From assembly GCF_000018865.1 (NCBI RefSeq), contig NC_010175.1, positions 2,170,001 through 2,234,000 on the forward strand: 64,000 nucleotides of DNA, read 5' to 3'. This document shows positions 46,892 to 55,132 of the stretch, piece after piece. Position 1 is the first letter of the stretch, and each line of letters opens with the position of its first letter. The translations under genes and the position numbers were made by a program. The stretch is from Chloroflexus aurantiacus J-10-fl. Its GTDB lineage: Bacteria; Chloroflexota; Chloroflexia; Chloroflexales; Chloroflexaceae. The notes under the pieces were generated by a model, which was given only the letters and a program-made list of their open reading frames with translations, was not told the origin of the DNA and searched no databases.

Positions 46892-47713
46892 ATGGGTTTG
46901 GGATCACGTTGGATCACAATCGCTCTTTTCCTGATCGGCCTGGCGGCGACGATCATCGTTGTGCGCATGCAACAATCACCGCCGCGCCTGGCCCCACTCG
47001 TTGCTGAAGCCAATGTCGTCGCTGCGGTACCAGTGCTTAGCGGTGATGCTCTGCCACAAAACACTGATCTGCTACGCATCACGGTCGCACCGCAGGCACT
47101 GCCCGCCAGCGTCAGCATTGAGACCATCACCGCCGATCTCTATGCCGCACTGGCGTATGTCAGTGAGCGCACAGCGATCAACCTGACAGCACCGATTGCA
47201 GTGCGCATCAATGCTTCACCGGATTGCGCATTGCACGGCGTGGCCTATACCGATATTCGGGAGGTGCAGGTGTTTACCTGCTCTGCCCTACCACCCTCGC
47301 GTGCCGTCAACATCCTCGCCCACGAGTTCGTGCACCAACTGGCCCACGACTACTACGGTGCTGCTCATCTCCGAAGCGATCCGATCTTGCTTGAAGGCTG
47401 GGCAACCTGGGGGGCAGGGCGCTACTGGCTGGGACAAATGCCTGATTTTCGCACATTTGTCGGTACTCGGCCATCGCTTCCCCTGGTTGCCAGCCACCTC
47501 GGTCGACCAGCAGCCGAGATGAATACCCTCTATTACCAGTGGGCCAGCTTTGTCGAGTATCTGATCATCACATACGGTCGGGCAGCTTTTGATGATCTCT
47601 ACCGTAGTGGTGCAGGCACACCCGGTAGTGCCGACTATCAGGGGGTCTACGGGATTGATCTGCCAGCGCTCGAAGCGCAATGGCGCACGTGGTTGAACAA
47701 TGGCGGTTCATAA
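46892..47713 (+). CDS. Membrane-anchored MA-clan (gluzincin-like) peptidase
   Basis: 273 residues. An N-terminal signal anchor (WITIALFLIGLAATIIVV) leads to a catalytic region ILAHEFVHQLAHDYYG (His144, Glu145, His148), with a downstream Glu in ILLEGWATWGAGRYW as probable third zinc ligand. This is the peptidase-MA-like arrangement. Cys118-type residues (SPDCALHG and FTCSALP) could form a disulfide, fitting an exported location. It is the second gene of a pair with the M6-like protease, 28 bases apart. The only strong AAGGAG is 25 bases before the ATG, with a small GTGGC/GCCAC hairpin between them. Substrate unknown. Confidence 0.75.
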   Translation: MGLGSRWITIALFLIGLAATIIVVRMQQSPPRLAPLVAEANVVAAVPVLSGDALPQNTDLLRITVAPQALPASVSIETITADLYAALAYVSERTAINLTAPIAVRINASPDCALHGVAYTDIREVQVFTCSALPPSRAVNILAHEFVHQLAHDYYGAAHLRSDPILLEGWATWGAGRYWLGQMPDFRTFVGTRPSLPLVASHLGRPAAEMNTLYYQWASFVEYLIITYGRAAFDDLYRSGAGTPGSADYQGVYGIDLPALEAQWRTWLNNGGS

Positions 47714-47752
47714 CCTCGCTACACCCAACGATGATCGTGGCGCGTAAGTTGA

Positions 47753-47777
47753 CGTGCGGCAGCCGTGCTGCCGCACG
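47753..47777. terminator. Family D hairpin between convergent genes
   Basis: CGTGCGGCAGC, loop CGT, GCTGCCGCACG (perfect 11-bp stem). It lies between the stops at 47713 (+) and 47819 (-) and could terminate both. Related hairpins are at about 37672 and 56104. Confidence 0.55.
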
Positions 47778-47818
47778 CCCATGCTCGATACCGGTCGCGT
47801 GTCGCACCGTTCAACCCG

Positions 47819-49237
47819 CTAATCACCCGGCATATGCGTTCGCCGCGCCACCCCTTCAGCAATCGCCGCCTGTGCCACAGCCGCAGCAATGGCCGGCACA
47901 ACCTGCCGGTTAAACACACTAGGCACGATGTAATCTTCATTCATCTCTTCCGGTGGAATCACCGTCGCCAGTGCTTCGGCGGCAGCGAGCCGCATGGCCG
48001 AGGTAATACGCCTTGCGTGTACATCGAGCGCACCACGGAAGATACCGGGAAAGCTGAGCACATTGTTAATCTGATTTGGCTGATCACTGCGGCCAGTTGC
48101 AACCACACGTGCATACTGACGCAACATATCAGGATCGCCTTCGGGGATCGGATTGGCCAGCGCAAAGACAATCGGATCACTACTCATCACCCGAATATGG
48201 TCGGGCGTCAGGATATTGCCCTTCGAGACCCCAATAAAGACATCGGCACCGCGCAACGCCACCGCTAAATCACCGCGCCGTCGTTCCCGGTTCGTCTGTG
48301 AAGCAATAATCCGCTGCATCGGGGTCTGACGGGCATGATCACCTTCGACCAGGATCCCAAACCGATCCACCGCAGTAATTTCGCCAACCCCGGCTTCGAT
48401 CAGCGTGCGAATGATCGCCGTACCGGCTGCCCCGATCCCATTTACAACCACACGCACATCTGCCAGTCGCTTGCCGACAATCCGTACCGCATTGCGCAGC
48501 GCGGCCAACACCACCACCGCTGTCCCGTGCTGGTCATCGTGCATCACCGGCATATCGAGACTCTCTTCGAGCCGACCCTCGACAATGAAACAATTTGGAG
48601 CAGCAATATCTTCGAGGTTAATGCCACCAAAACTCGGCGCGATCTGCTCAACCGTCTGCACAATCACATCAGGGTCTTGCGAGCGCAGACAGATCGGCAC
48701 CGCATCGATGTTCGCCAATTCTTTAAACAGAATCGCTTTGCCCTCCATCACCGGCATCGCCGCTTCCGGCCCCAGGTTGCCCAGCCCCAAAATGGCCGAA
48801 CCATCGCTCACGACGGCCACACTGTTGCCTTTCCAGGTCAGTGCGTACACCTTCTCCGGATCATCGGCAATTGCCCGACAGACACGGGCCACACCGGGAG
48901 TGTAGGCCAGCGAAAGATCATCGCGCGTCTTCAGAGGTACGCGACTCTGCGTGGCCAGCTTGCCGCCGAGGTGGGTAAGAAAGACACGGTCACTTACCTG
49001 AAGCACTTTGATGTTCTGCAACGTGTTAATTGCTGCTACCAGTTGCTCCCCGTGTTGCTCGTCTTGTACGCGCACCGTAATATCGCGAACCAGAATGTTC
49101 CGTTCAGCGCGCACAATGTCAATCGCACCGATGTCACCGCCGACTTCGCCGATCAAGGTGGTCAACCGCCCCAGCATCCCAGGACGATTTTCAATCTGGC
49201 AGCGCAACGTCAGCGTGTAAGCCACCCCAACGGACAT
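47819..49237 (-). CDS. Malic enzyme (NAD(P)-dependent) with N-terminal ACT domain
   Basis: A 472-residue oxidative decarboxylase converting malate to pyruvate, CO2 and NAD(P)H. Residues about 8-85 form an ACT-type regulatory domain (LRCQIENRPGMLGRLTTLIGEVGGDIGAIDIV), which suggests amino-acid control. Catalytic Tyr is in DLSLAYTPGVA, Lys in VMEGKAILFKELANIDAVP, and MHDDQHGTAVVVLAAL is the metal-binding block. The NAD(P) loop is VVVNGIGAAGTAI. ATG 49237 is chosen (GAGGTGAGGG upstream) over the 30-base extension. The short bacterial form without a phosphotransacetylase tail suits an anaplerotic role. A hairpin lies in its own leader. Confidence 0.93.
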   Translation of the reverse strand: MSVGVAYTLTLRCQIENRPGMLGRLTTLIGEVGGDIGAIDIVRAERNILVRDITVRVQDEQHGEQLVAAINTLQNIKVLQVSDRVFLTHLGGKLATQSRVPLKTRDDLSLAYTPGVARVCRAIADDPEKVYALTWKGNSVAVVSDGSAILGLGNLGPEAAMPVMEGKAILFKELANIDAVPICLRSQDPDVIVQTVEQIAPSFGGINLEDIAAPNCFIVEGRLEESLDMPVMHDDQHGTAVVVLAALRNAVRIVGKRLADVRVVVNGIGAAGTAIIRTLIEAGVGEITAVDRFGILVEGDHARQTPMQRIIASQTNRERRRGDLAVALRGADVFIGVSKGNILTPDHIRVMSSDPIVFALANPIPEGDPDMLRQYARVVATGRSDQPNQINNVLSFPGIFRGALDVHARRITSAMRLAAAEALATVIPPEEMNEDYIVPSVFNRQVVPAIAAAVAQAAIAEGVARRTHMPGD

Positions 49238-49265
49238 AGCCCTCACCTCGTTTTCTGAAATAAGC

Positions 49266-49296
49266 ACACAAAAATGCCCGTCACCACGACGGGCAT
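49266..49296 (-). promoter_or_regulatory. Terminator-like hairpin in the malic enzyme leader
   Basis: On the minus strand ATGCCCGTC, loop GTGGT, GACGGGCAT forms a perfect 9-bp stem followed by TTTTTG, and ends about 30 bases before the malic enzyme ATG. No gene precedes it on that strand, and a TACTAT-like -10 lies just upstream near 49310. This is a candidate attenuator or 5' mRNA stabiliser. Confidence 0.5.
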
Positions 49297-49341
49297 CATC
49301 GCCTTATCATGGTATAGTACCACAAGTCTTGATTTGTCAGA

Positions 49342-49592
49342 TTGATGGATTTAGCCCAGCACCGCCAATTACCTCGCCCAACCAGGCGTGGTGGCTGTAG
49401 CACAGCCTGACAGCTTGCGAGAGATCGCTGGCGCGCCATTACGCACGGTCTACCCCCGGTGGGGGATGTGGTGGGGTGACTTGATGGATTTGATCCAGCA
49501 CCGCCAATCACCTCGCCCAACCGGGCGTGGTGGCTGTTGCACAGCCTGACAGCTTGCGAGAGATCGCTGGTGCGCCATTGCATGGGCTACCC
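49342..49592. repeat. Direct repeat, two copies with a 139-base period
   Basis: TTGATGGATTT at 49342 and 49481 begin two copies of about 110 bases each, sharing CCAGCACCGCCAAT, ACCTCGCCCAACC, GGCGTGGTGGCTGT, CACAGCCTGACAGCTTGCGA and GAGATCGCTGG. Only scattered substitutions separate them. The gap 49298-50321 has no gene; it also contains a degenerate family B copy (about 49590-49690). Confidence 0.75.
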
Positions 49593-49696
49593 TCAGTAGT
49601 TCCCGCCCCCAGCGGAGGCAGCGCAGGGTGGGGGCTATCCCCTGGGCGCGCTCGCCACCTGCACCAACCCGTCGTGCCTGCTTCCAGCAGGGTAGC

Positions 49697-49849
49697 ATAT
49701 CAAACCTTGCGTGATACAGTGCATCACTGCCCGACCCCGACTATGCGGGCATCCGTCGCTGGCCGTCTTCTCCGGTACGATCCGTGGGGTCATCTGGATG
49801 ATTGCGGGGGAGCGGGTTCCGTAGGGGCGGGTTCTAAACCCGCCCCTAC
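49697..49849 (+). repeat. Family C dispersed repeat
   Basis: Starts ATATCAAACCTTGCGTGATA, then GCATCACTGCCCG, a diverged middle (TACGATCCGTGGGG), and ends with the palindrome CGTAGGGGCGGGTT, CTA, AACCCGCCCCTACG (49820-49849). Same orientation as the 53041 copy. This copy has no 15-base expansion. Confidence 0.65.
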
Positions 49850-49898
49850 GCACCTGCCCATCAAGCATTGTGTTTTTCAGATTTGGTACTACCACTCC

Positions 49899-50075
49899 GA
49901 ACCAGTGCGCACCAGCCGAACCATCTGCCACCCATGGTTCCCGCCCCCAGCGGGGGCGGGTCAGGGTGGGGGTGAGACCCTGGGAGCGCACCCCTCCAGC
50001 GCGCTCACCGCCTGAACCAGTGCACGCCAGCGGCACCTTCCGCCACCCGTGGTTCCCGCCCCCAGTGCCAGTCAA
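49899..50075. repeat. Family B intergenic repeat, about 115-base period
   Basis: GAACCAGTGC at 49899 and 50014 begin two copies sharing CCGCCACCC-like sequence and GTGGTTCCCGCCCCCAG. Between them is CCTGGGAGCGCACCCC with TCCAGCGCGCTC, the variable hairpin seen in the other family B copies. Confidence 0.6.
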
Positions 50076-50321
50076 GATTGGAAAATCTTGGTGACACGAG
50101 TGCAATCACGGTCAAACCGCTCGGTGAACGGATGTTGTTCAGCGCAGAGTACTCTCGCCTATTGGCGACGAGCGTCGATGTAACGGGCATTTACAAAGGC
50201 GACCTTCATACTATCGCCGCCAGCACATTCATTCTATCCCCATTCACATCAGCCTGACGCTTACCACCGGGCGGGTTGTCCGTGGTACAATGCTGAAAAT
50301 AGAAGACCGTAGGATCAAGGT

Positions 50322-50657
50322 ATGAGTCCTGAGCTTATTCGCGTTGTTGTTGCGCTCGTCATCGGCCTGCTCTTAATCGATCAATTCCGCCGCAGTGCGG
50401 TCGGATCGCGTCGCCGATGGGCATTTGCGCTCGGCGCAGCCGCAATGGTGGTTGTCGCAACATCCAACCTCTTCGTAGGGGCGCTCTTGCCGCTGATGAT
50501 CATTGGCGGTAGTTTGGCCCTGGCGGCGGTCTGGTTGCTCTGGCAGGCATATCAACGCGGTGAACTGGCAGACCGCTTCGAGCGCGCCCGTGACTACCTG
50601 GAATCGGAACGACGTCGCTATGACGAGCAGGATCGGGGAGGATCGCACGATGGTTGA
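50322..50657 (+). CDS. Small membrane protein, 111 aa
   Basis: Three hydrophobic segments ([56 protein letters not shown]) are followed by a charged helical tail ([24 protein letters not shown]). It overlaps proA by eight bases, so the two are co-translated; the tail would be cytoplasmic. The family is not recognised. The coupling to proA may be merely transcriptional. Confidence 0.65.
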   Translation: MSPELIRVVVALVIGLLLIDQFRRSAVGSRRRWAFALGAAAMVVVATSNLFVGALLPLMIIGGSLALAAVWLLWQAYQRGELADRFERARDYLESERRRYDEQDRGGSHDG

Positions 50658-51918
50658 CCTGGAAGCAATTGGCCGCCGGGCAAAGACGGCGGCTCGTGCG
50701 TTGGCGAAGCTCTCAACTGAACAGAAAAATGCAGCCCTGTGCGCAATTGCTGATGGATTGCTGGCGAGACAAGATAAGATTCTGGCTGCCAACGCTGCCG
50801 ATGTCGCCGATGCAGAAAAGGGTGGGACGCCACCGGCGATTGTTGATCGCATGCTGCTGACGCCGGCGCGTCTGGCGGCGATTGCCGGCGATTGTCGGCA
50901 AGTGGCATCTTTGCCTGATCCAGTTGGTGAAATCTTTGATCGGCGTGAACTGCCGTCCGGGTTGCGCCTCTATAAACGGCGGGTGCCGATTGGGGTGATC
51001 GGTGCGATTTACGAAGCCCGCCCAAATGTGACCGTTGATATTGCGTCGCTCTGTCTGAAGGCCGGTAATGCCGTTATTTTGCGTGGTGGGAGTGATATTG
51101 CGCGCAGTGTGGCGGCAACAACAGAGGTGATTGCGCTGGCGTTGGAACAGGCCGGTTTGCCGGCGTTTGCTGTGCAAAGTATTATCGATCCCGACCGTGA
51201 ACTGGTGCGGCAATTGCTACGCCTCGACCGTTACGTTGATATGATTATCCCGCGCGGCGGTGCCGGTCTGCACCGTTTCTGTGTCGAAAACGCGACGGTG
51301 CCGGTGATTGTTGGGGGAATGGGGGTCAGCCATATCTATGTTGAGCCGAGTGCCGACTTTGCCCGCGCTGTACCGGTGATTGTCAATGCCAAGGTGCAAC
51401 GTCCGGGTGCCTGCAATGCACTTGATACGCTTCTGGTGCATCGGGCGGCGGCATCGACCTTTCTGCCGCTGGTAGCCGCTGCCCTCGCTCAGCACGGCGT
51501 GGAGTTGCGCTGTGATCTGGAAGCCCTGGCCATCCTCGCCGATGCGCCTGGGCACGAAGCCTGGAACCTGAAACCGGCCAGCCCAACCGATTTTGGCTGC
51601 GAGTTTCTGGCCTTGATCGTTGCAATCAAGATTGTAGGCAGCATTGATGAAGCACTTGATCATATCGCTCTGTACGGCGGTCATTCCGAAGCCATTCTGA
51701 CCGGCGATCCGATCAGTGCTGAGCGCTTTACCCGTGAAGTTGATGCCACTGCTGTCTTTGTCAATGCCAGCACGCGCTTCAACGATGGTGGTCAGTTTGG
51801 TCTGGGTGCCGAGGTGGCAATTTCAACCAATCGCCTGCACGCACGTGGCCCGATGGGGTTGCAGGAATTGACGACCTATACCTGGATTGGTGAAGGCGAT
51901 TATCTGGTGCGAGCCTGA
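50650..51918 (+). CDS. proA: Glutamate-5-semialdehyde dehydrogenase (gamma-glutamyl phosphate reductase)
   Basis: A 422-residue ALDH-superfamily enzyme of proline synthesis, reducing gamma-glutamyl phosphate with NADPH. Signature blocks: [53 protein letters not shown], and catalytic Cys255 in [20 protein letters not shown]. The C-terminus carries [23 protein letters not shown]. The ATG at 50650 (GGAGG upstream) is the proper start; the frame is open to 50503 but that part lies in the preceding gene. No proB is adjacent. GatD follows four bases after its stop. Confidence 0.95.
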   Translation: MVDLEAIGRRAKTAARALAKLSTEQKNAALCAIADGLLARQDKILAANAADVADAEKGGTPPAIVDRMLLTPARLAAIAGDCRQVASLPDPVGEIFDRRELPSGLRLYKRRVPIGVIGAIYEARPNVTVDIASLCLKAGNAVILRGGSDIARSVAATTEVIALALEQAGLPAFAVQSIIDPDRELVRQLLRLDRYVDMIIPRGGAGLHRFCVENATVPVIVGGMGVSHIYVEPSADFARAVPVIVNAKVQRPGACNALDTLLVHRAAASTFLPLVAAALAQHGVELRCDLEALAILADAPGHEAWNLKPASPTDFGCEFLALIVAIKIVGSIDEALDHIALYGGHSEAILTGDPISAERFTREVDATAVFVNASTRFNDGGQFGLGAEVAISTNRLHARGPMGLQELTTYTWIGEGDYLVRA

Positions 51919-51922
51919 ACGT

Positions 51923-52666
51923 ATGAACCTAACCCTGCGTTTGGCCCATCTCTACCCGGAACATATGAATGTGTATGGCGACCGTGGCAACGTGATCGCG
52001 TTGCGCCAGCGTTGCCAGCGGCGTGGTATTGCGCTGGAAATTGTTCCGGTCAATCCCGGCGACACGATTGACTGGCAAACCGTCGATCTGGCCTTCTTCG
52101 GTGGCGGACAGGATAGCGGGCAGGCTTTGATTACAGGCGATCTGATTGAACGGCAGGGGCCAGGGTTGCGGGCAGCTATCGAAGCTGACCTGGTGGTGCT
52201 GGCGATCTGTGGTGGCTATCAGTTGCTCGGTCACTACTTTTTGACCCATACCGGTGAACGTCTACCCGGTCTGGGTGTGCTGGATGTCCATACCATAGCC
52301 GGCAAACAGCGGATGATCGGCAACATTGTGATCGAAGTGCATTTAGGGGCAGAGCCGTGGCAGTTGGTTGGCTTTGAGAACCACAGTGGCCGCACCTTTC
52401 ATGGCCCCGGCGTCAAGTCATTGGGCAGAGTACTGGTCGGCTACGGCGACAATGGCCAGGATCGCAAAGGGGGGGTGATCTATCGCAATACCTTTGGTTG
52501 TTACCTCCATGGCGCGCTGTTGCCCAAAAACCCCCAACTGACCGATCACCTGATTGAGCTGGCCCTCCGCCGACGGTACGGCTCCCAATACGTCTTACCG
52601 CCGCTACCGGCAGAGCGCGAACTGGCAGCCCAGCGCGCAATGGTACAACGTTTATTGACACGTTAA
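51923..52666 (+). CDS. gatD: Lipid II isoglutaminyl synthase, glutaminase subunit GatD-like
   Basis: A 247-residue type-1 glutamine amidotransferase of the CobB/CobQ-like group. Nucleophile Cys96 (LAICGGYQLLGHYF), His196 (FGCYLHGALLPKNP), and FGGGQDSGQALI near the N-terminus are characteristic of GatD. HLYPEHMNVYGDRGNVIALRQRC is the typical opening. GatD with MurT amidates D-Glu of lipid II to D-isoglutamine. The usual partner murT is not in this window. Its ATG lies four bases after the proA stop, so both belong to one transcript. An unusual operon partner; the ligase subunit must be sought elsewhere. Confidence 0.87.
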   Translation: MNLTLRLAHLYPEHMNVYGDRGNVIALRQRCQRRGIALEIVPVNPGDTIDWQTVDLAFFGGGQDSGQALITGDLIERQGPGLRAAIEADLVVLAICGGYQLLGHYFLTHTGERLPGLGVLDVHTIAGKQRMIGNIVIEVHLGAEPWQLVGFENHSGRTFHGPGVKSLGRVLVGYGDNGQDRKGGVIYRNTFGCYLHGALLPKNPQLTDHLIELALRRRYGSQYVLPPLPAERELAAQRAMVQRLLTR

Positions 52667-52696
52667 GCGAACCTCAGACGATGAAGGAGCATGTCG

Positions 52697-52951
52697 ATGC
52701 AGATCACAACCACCGGCACGCCAACCGCGGAAGAGGCCGCAGCCGCAGTGGCAGCGATCATGGTCATCCTGACGGAAGAGGCTGCCCAGCCGGGTGAGCA
52801 GCCCGTAACCCTGCCGACGCGCTGGCGCGACTCGATGCGGCTCATCGCTCAGGGAATGCAACCTACCCGTGTACCGGTACCCCCACGCTGGTCAACCATC
52901 GAGCGGATTCGACGCGCCGGACGTGGTGGGATGGGCATTGTGGGGATGTGA
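52697..52951 (+). CDS. Small soluble protein, 84 aa
   Basis: Starts MQITTTGTPTAEEAAAAVAAIMVILTEEAA and ends with PPRWSTIERIRRAGRGGMG. ATG 52697 is used because AAGGAG lies seven bases before it; ATG 52691 is too close. The PTAEEAAAAVAAI start followed by a Trp-containing basic tail is loosely like the small epsilon subunits of acyl-CoA carboxylases, but no carboxylase gene is nearby, so this is only a suggestion. It is in the proA-gatD direction, 30 bases after gatD, and is followed by a terminator. Confidence 0.55.
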   Translation: MQITTTGTPTAEEAAAAVAAIMVILTEEAAQPGEQPVTLPTRWRDSMRLIAQGMQPTRVPVPPRWSTIERIRRAGRGGMGIVGM

Positions 52952-52989
52952 TCGACGAGGATCGTACATTTCACAAAAAGGGATTCCAC

Positions 52990-53019
52990 AAGAGGGGCGA
53001 CGTATGATTCGTCCCTTTT
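52990..53019 (+). terminator. Terminator of the proA-gatD operon
   Basis: AAGAGGGGCGA pairs (one mismatch or G-U) with TCGTCCCTTTT around a short loop; the right arm ends in TTTT. It lies about 40 bases after the 84-aa gene. Confidence 0.65.
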
Positions 53020-53040
53020 GCATCTCTCCGTGATGCTTTA

Positions 53041-53277
53041 TGTCAAATCTGGTGTGATAGCGCATCTTGAGTGAGATGGGCATCACTGCCCGTCACCGGG
53101 TATGCAGTACCGTGACCAGTCGTCCCATGCGCGACGATCCGGGGGTATCTCCTGTATGATAGGGAATGGGCGTGTAGGGGCGGGTTTGGTAGGGGCGGGT
53201 TTAGTAGGGGCGGGTTTGGTAGGGGCGGGTTTGGTAGGGGCGGGTTTGGTAGGGGCGGGTTCCAAACCCGCCCCTAC
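53041..53277 (+). repeat. Family C dispersed repeat with six 15-base units
   Basis: Starts TGTCAAATCTGGTGTGATA, then GGGCATCACTGCCCGTCACC, CCCATGCGCGACGATCC and CCTGTATGATAGGG, then six tandem units of GTAGGGGCGGGTTTG or close variants (53174-53263), and the closing arm AAACCCGCCCCTAC. The units keep an ORF open in both strands, but that is a composition effect. The remainder of 52952-53575 has no gene. Confidence 0.8.
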
Positions 53278-53575
53278 ATCTCCACGCTGAGGAATCACGT
53301 TTTGGAGCAGATTGCCCGTGGCGCGTGGTGTGGTGTGCGGTAGCCCTGATGCTGCACGCCAAACGTCGCGATACACGCATGACGAGCGGGCAAGGCAACC
53401 AATTCAGCGAGTTGATGGCCCTAGAGATGGTCGTCAGCCTCCTCGTTTCCATACCGGCGGGCCGGGAGCAAGGTATACTGTCGTTGGTGCCTGGCATGCG
53501 TTCATGCGCCAGTACGATGGTTGGGTAGCACGACAGCACAGCTTTCTGAGGTAAGTTCTAACCTACAACAACCTT

Positions 53576-54427
53576 ATGACGATCCAACAAGCCATTCAGC
53601 ACGCAATCACCCAATTGCGAACCATCTCGCCGACCGCCCGGCTTGACGCCGAACTCCTGCTTGCTCACATTCTCGGCTGGTCGCGGGCAAAAGTAGTTGC
53701 TGAACGGGATCATGTCCTGACGCCAGAGCAAGAGATGGCCTTCAACGCCTTGATCGAACGTCGGGCCAACCGTGAGCCGGTTGCGTACCTCATCGGCCAT
53801 CGCGAGTTCTTTGGCCTTGATCTGTTCGTTGACCGTCGCGTGCTCATCCCGCGCCCGGAAACCGAGTTGCTGGTCGAACTGACTCTCAAGGAAGCGCAAC
53901 GCTTCAACCACACCCCACTGATCATTGCCGACATCGGCACCGGTAGCGGTGCTATTGCAATTGCACTGGCTATGCACCTGCCGCACGCCCTGATCTACGG
54001 CGTTGACATCAGTCCTGATGCGCTGGCAGTAGCCGCCATCAACGTTACCCGCTATCGACTCGACGACCGGATCAGGCTGCTTGAAGGTGATCTCTGCACG
54101 CCACTCCCCGCCCCGGTCGATATTCTGGTCAGCAACCCACCATACACGATCCTGACTGAAATTGACGAGGGCGTCTATCGTCACGAACCACACCTTGCCC
54201 TCGATGGCGGCAGCGATGGCCTCGACTGCTACCGACGCCTGATCGCTGCTGCTCCGACCTATCTCAAACCCAACGGGGCGATCTTGCTGGAAATCGGTTC
54301 AACCCAGGCTGCATCTGTGGTACACTTACTACGTCAGGCGTTGCCGATGGCAGAAACCGGTATAGAACGTGATCTGGCCGGTCACGACAGGATCGTTTGG
54401 GCACGTAATCGATATGTCATCCACTGA
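53576..54427 (+). CDS. prmC: Peptide chain release factor glutamine N5-methyltransferase
   Basis: A 283-residue SAM methyltransferase that modifies Gln of the GGQ motif in RF1/RF2. An N-terminal five-helix domain ([42 protein letters not shown]) is followed by the Rossmann core: motif [17 protein letters not shown], motif [12 protein letters not shown] and the catalytic NPPY (residues 187-190, VSNPPYTI). [16 protein letters not shown] completes the family signature. It normally pairs with prfA; no release factor gene is visible here. It is a single gene upstream of the coiled-coil/hydrolase pair. Confidence 0.95.
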
Positions 54428-54484
54428 TCTGGCCCCTGGTTCTATCTTGTCGATATACTATGGGTAGAGATCAGGAGGATTGCT

Positions 54485-55132
54485 ATGACTGCACTCTTTG
54501 TCGCCCTTGGCATCGCCATCATTACTCTTCTCTTCATCCTGCTCTGGTATGTGCCGCACCTTTTGCAGCAACAGGCCGGACGCAGTGCCAGAGAGGCTGA
54601 ACAGCTACGCACAATGCTACTCGACATGCTCAACGAACAAGAAGCGGTTACGCAGCGTCAGTCCCAGCTCAGCTCGGCGATCACCAGCCTGCAACAGCAG
54701 CTCACGCAACTGACGACATCGCCACAACAGCGATTAGCCGCCGATATTGATGTACAGGCGATCCGGCAGTTGGAAGAACGGATCACCGCTCTCCAACAGC
54801 AGATACAACGCTGGATCGAGTCGCGTGGGCAGCAGCAACGTCAGCAAGACGTATACGACAACGAGTCTTGGGCCAACCTGCTCAGCCTGCTTGCTGCTAT
54901 TCAGGAGCGCATGGCAGCCTTATCCGTCGAGCGGACAAACGTGTCGGTTGGCCTGCAAGCGCGTACTTTACTGGAAGAACTTGAACAAGAGATGGCCCAT
55001 CTGCGCAGCATTTCTGAAGATATTGCAACACTACAGTGGCGGTTACGCCGATCTCTTCACGAGCGCGAATCCAGCGTGGCTCAACTGCGCGCCCGTGCGG
55101 TCGGCACTTCCTCAACGGCGAGGCCAGCATGA
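54485..55132 (+). CDS. Membrane-anchored coiled-coil protein
   Basis: 215 residues. One N-terminal helix (LFVALGIAIITLLFILLWYVPHLL) followed by about 180 residues of Gln/Glu/Leu-rich heptads (for example QRQSQLSSAITSLQQQL, QLEERITALQQQI, LEELEQEMAHLRSISED). No enzymatic motif. It would project a coiled coil from the membrane, like many scaffold or RmuC-like proteins, but lacks the RmuC nuclease domain. Its stop overlaps the ATG of the alpha/beta hydrolase gene by four bases, so the two are produced together. Function unknown. Confidence 0.75.
   Translation: MTALFVALGIAIITLLFILLWYVPHLLQQQAGRSAREAEQLRTMLLDMLNEQEAVTQRQSQLSSAITSLQQQLTQLTTSPQQRLAADIDVQAIRQLEERITALQQQIQRWIESRGQQQRQQDVYDNESWANLLSLLAAIQERMAALSVERTNVSVGLQARTLLEELEQEMAHLRSISEDIATLQWRLRRSLHERESSVAQLRARAVGTSSTARPA

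Noticed and set aside
48335-49258. Plus-strand frame of about 300 codons over the malic enzyme gene
   Set aside because: His/Arg-rich low-complexity translation opposite a well-matched enzyme.
52697-52951. Acyl-CoA carboxylase epsilon subunit
   Set aside because: Resemblance is limited to a short Ala/Glu-rich start and there is no carboxylase gene nearby.
53083-53376. Repeat peptide frames (APTKP and GAGLV) across the 15-base units
   Set aside because: A 15-base unit stays open in all frames without stops by arithmetic; these are DNA repeats.
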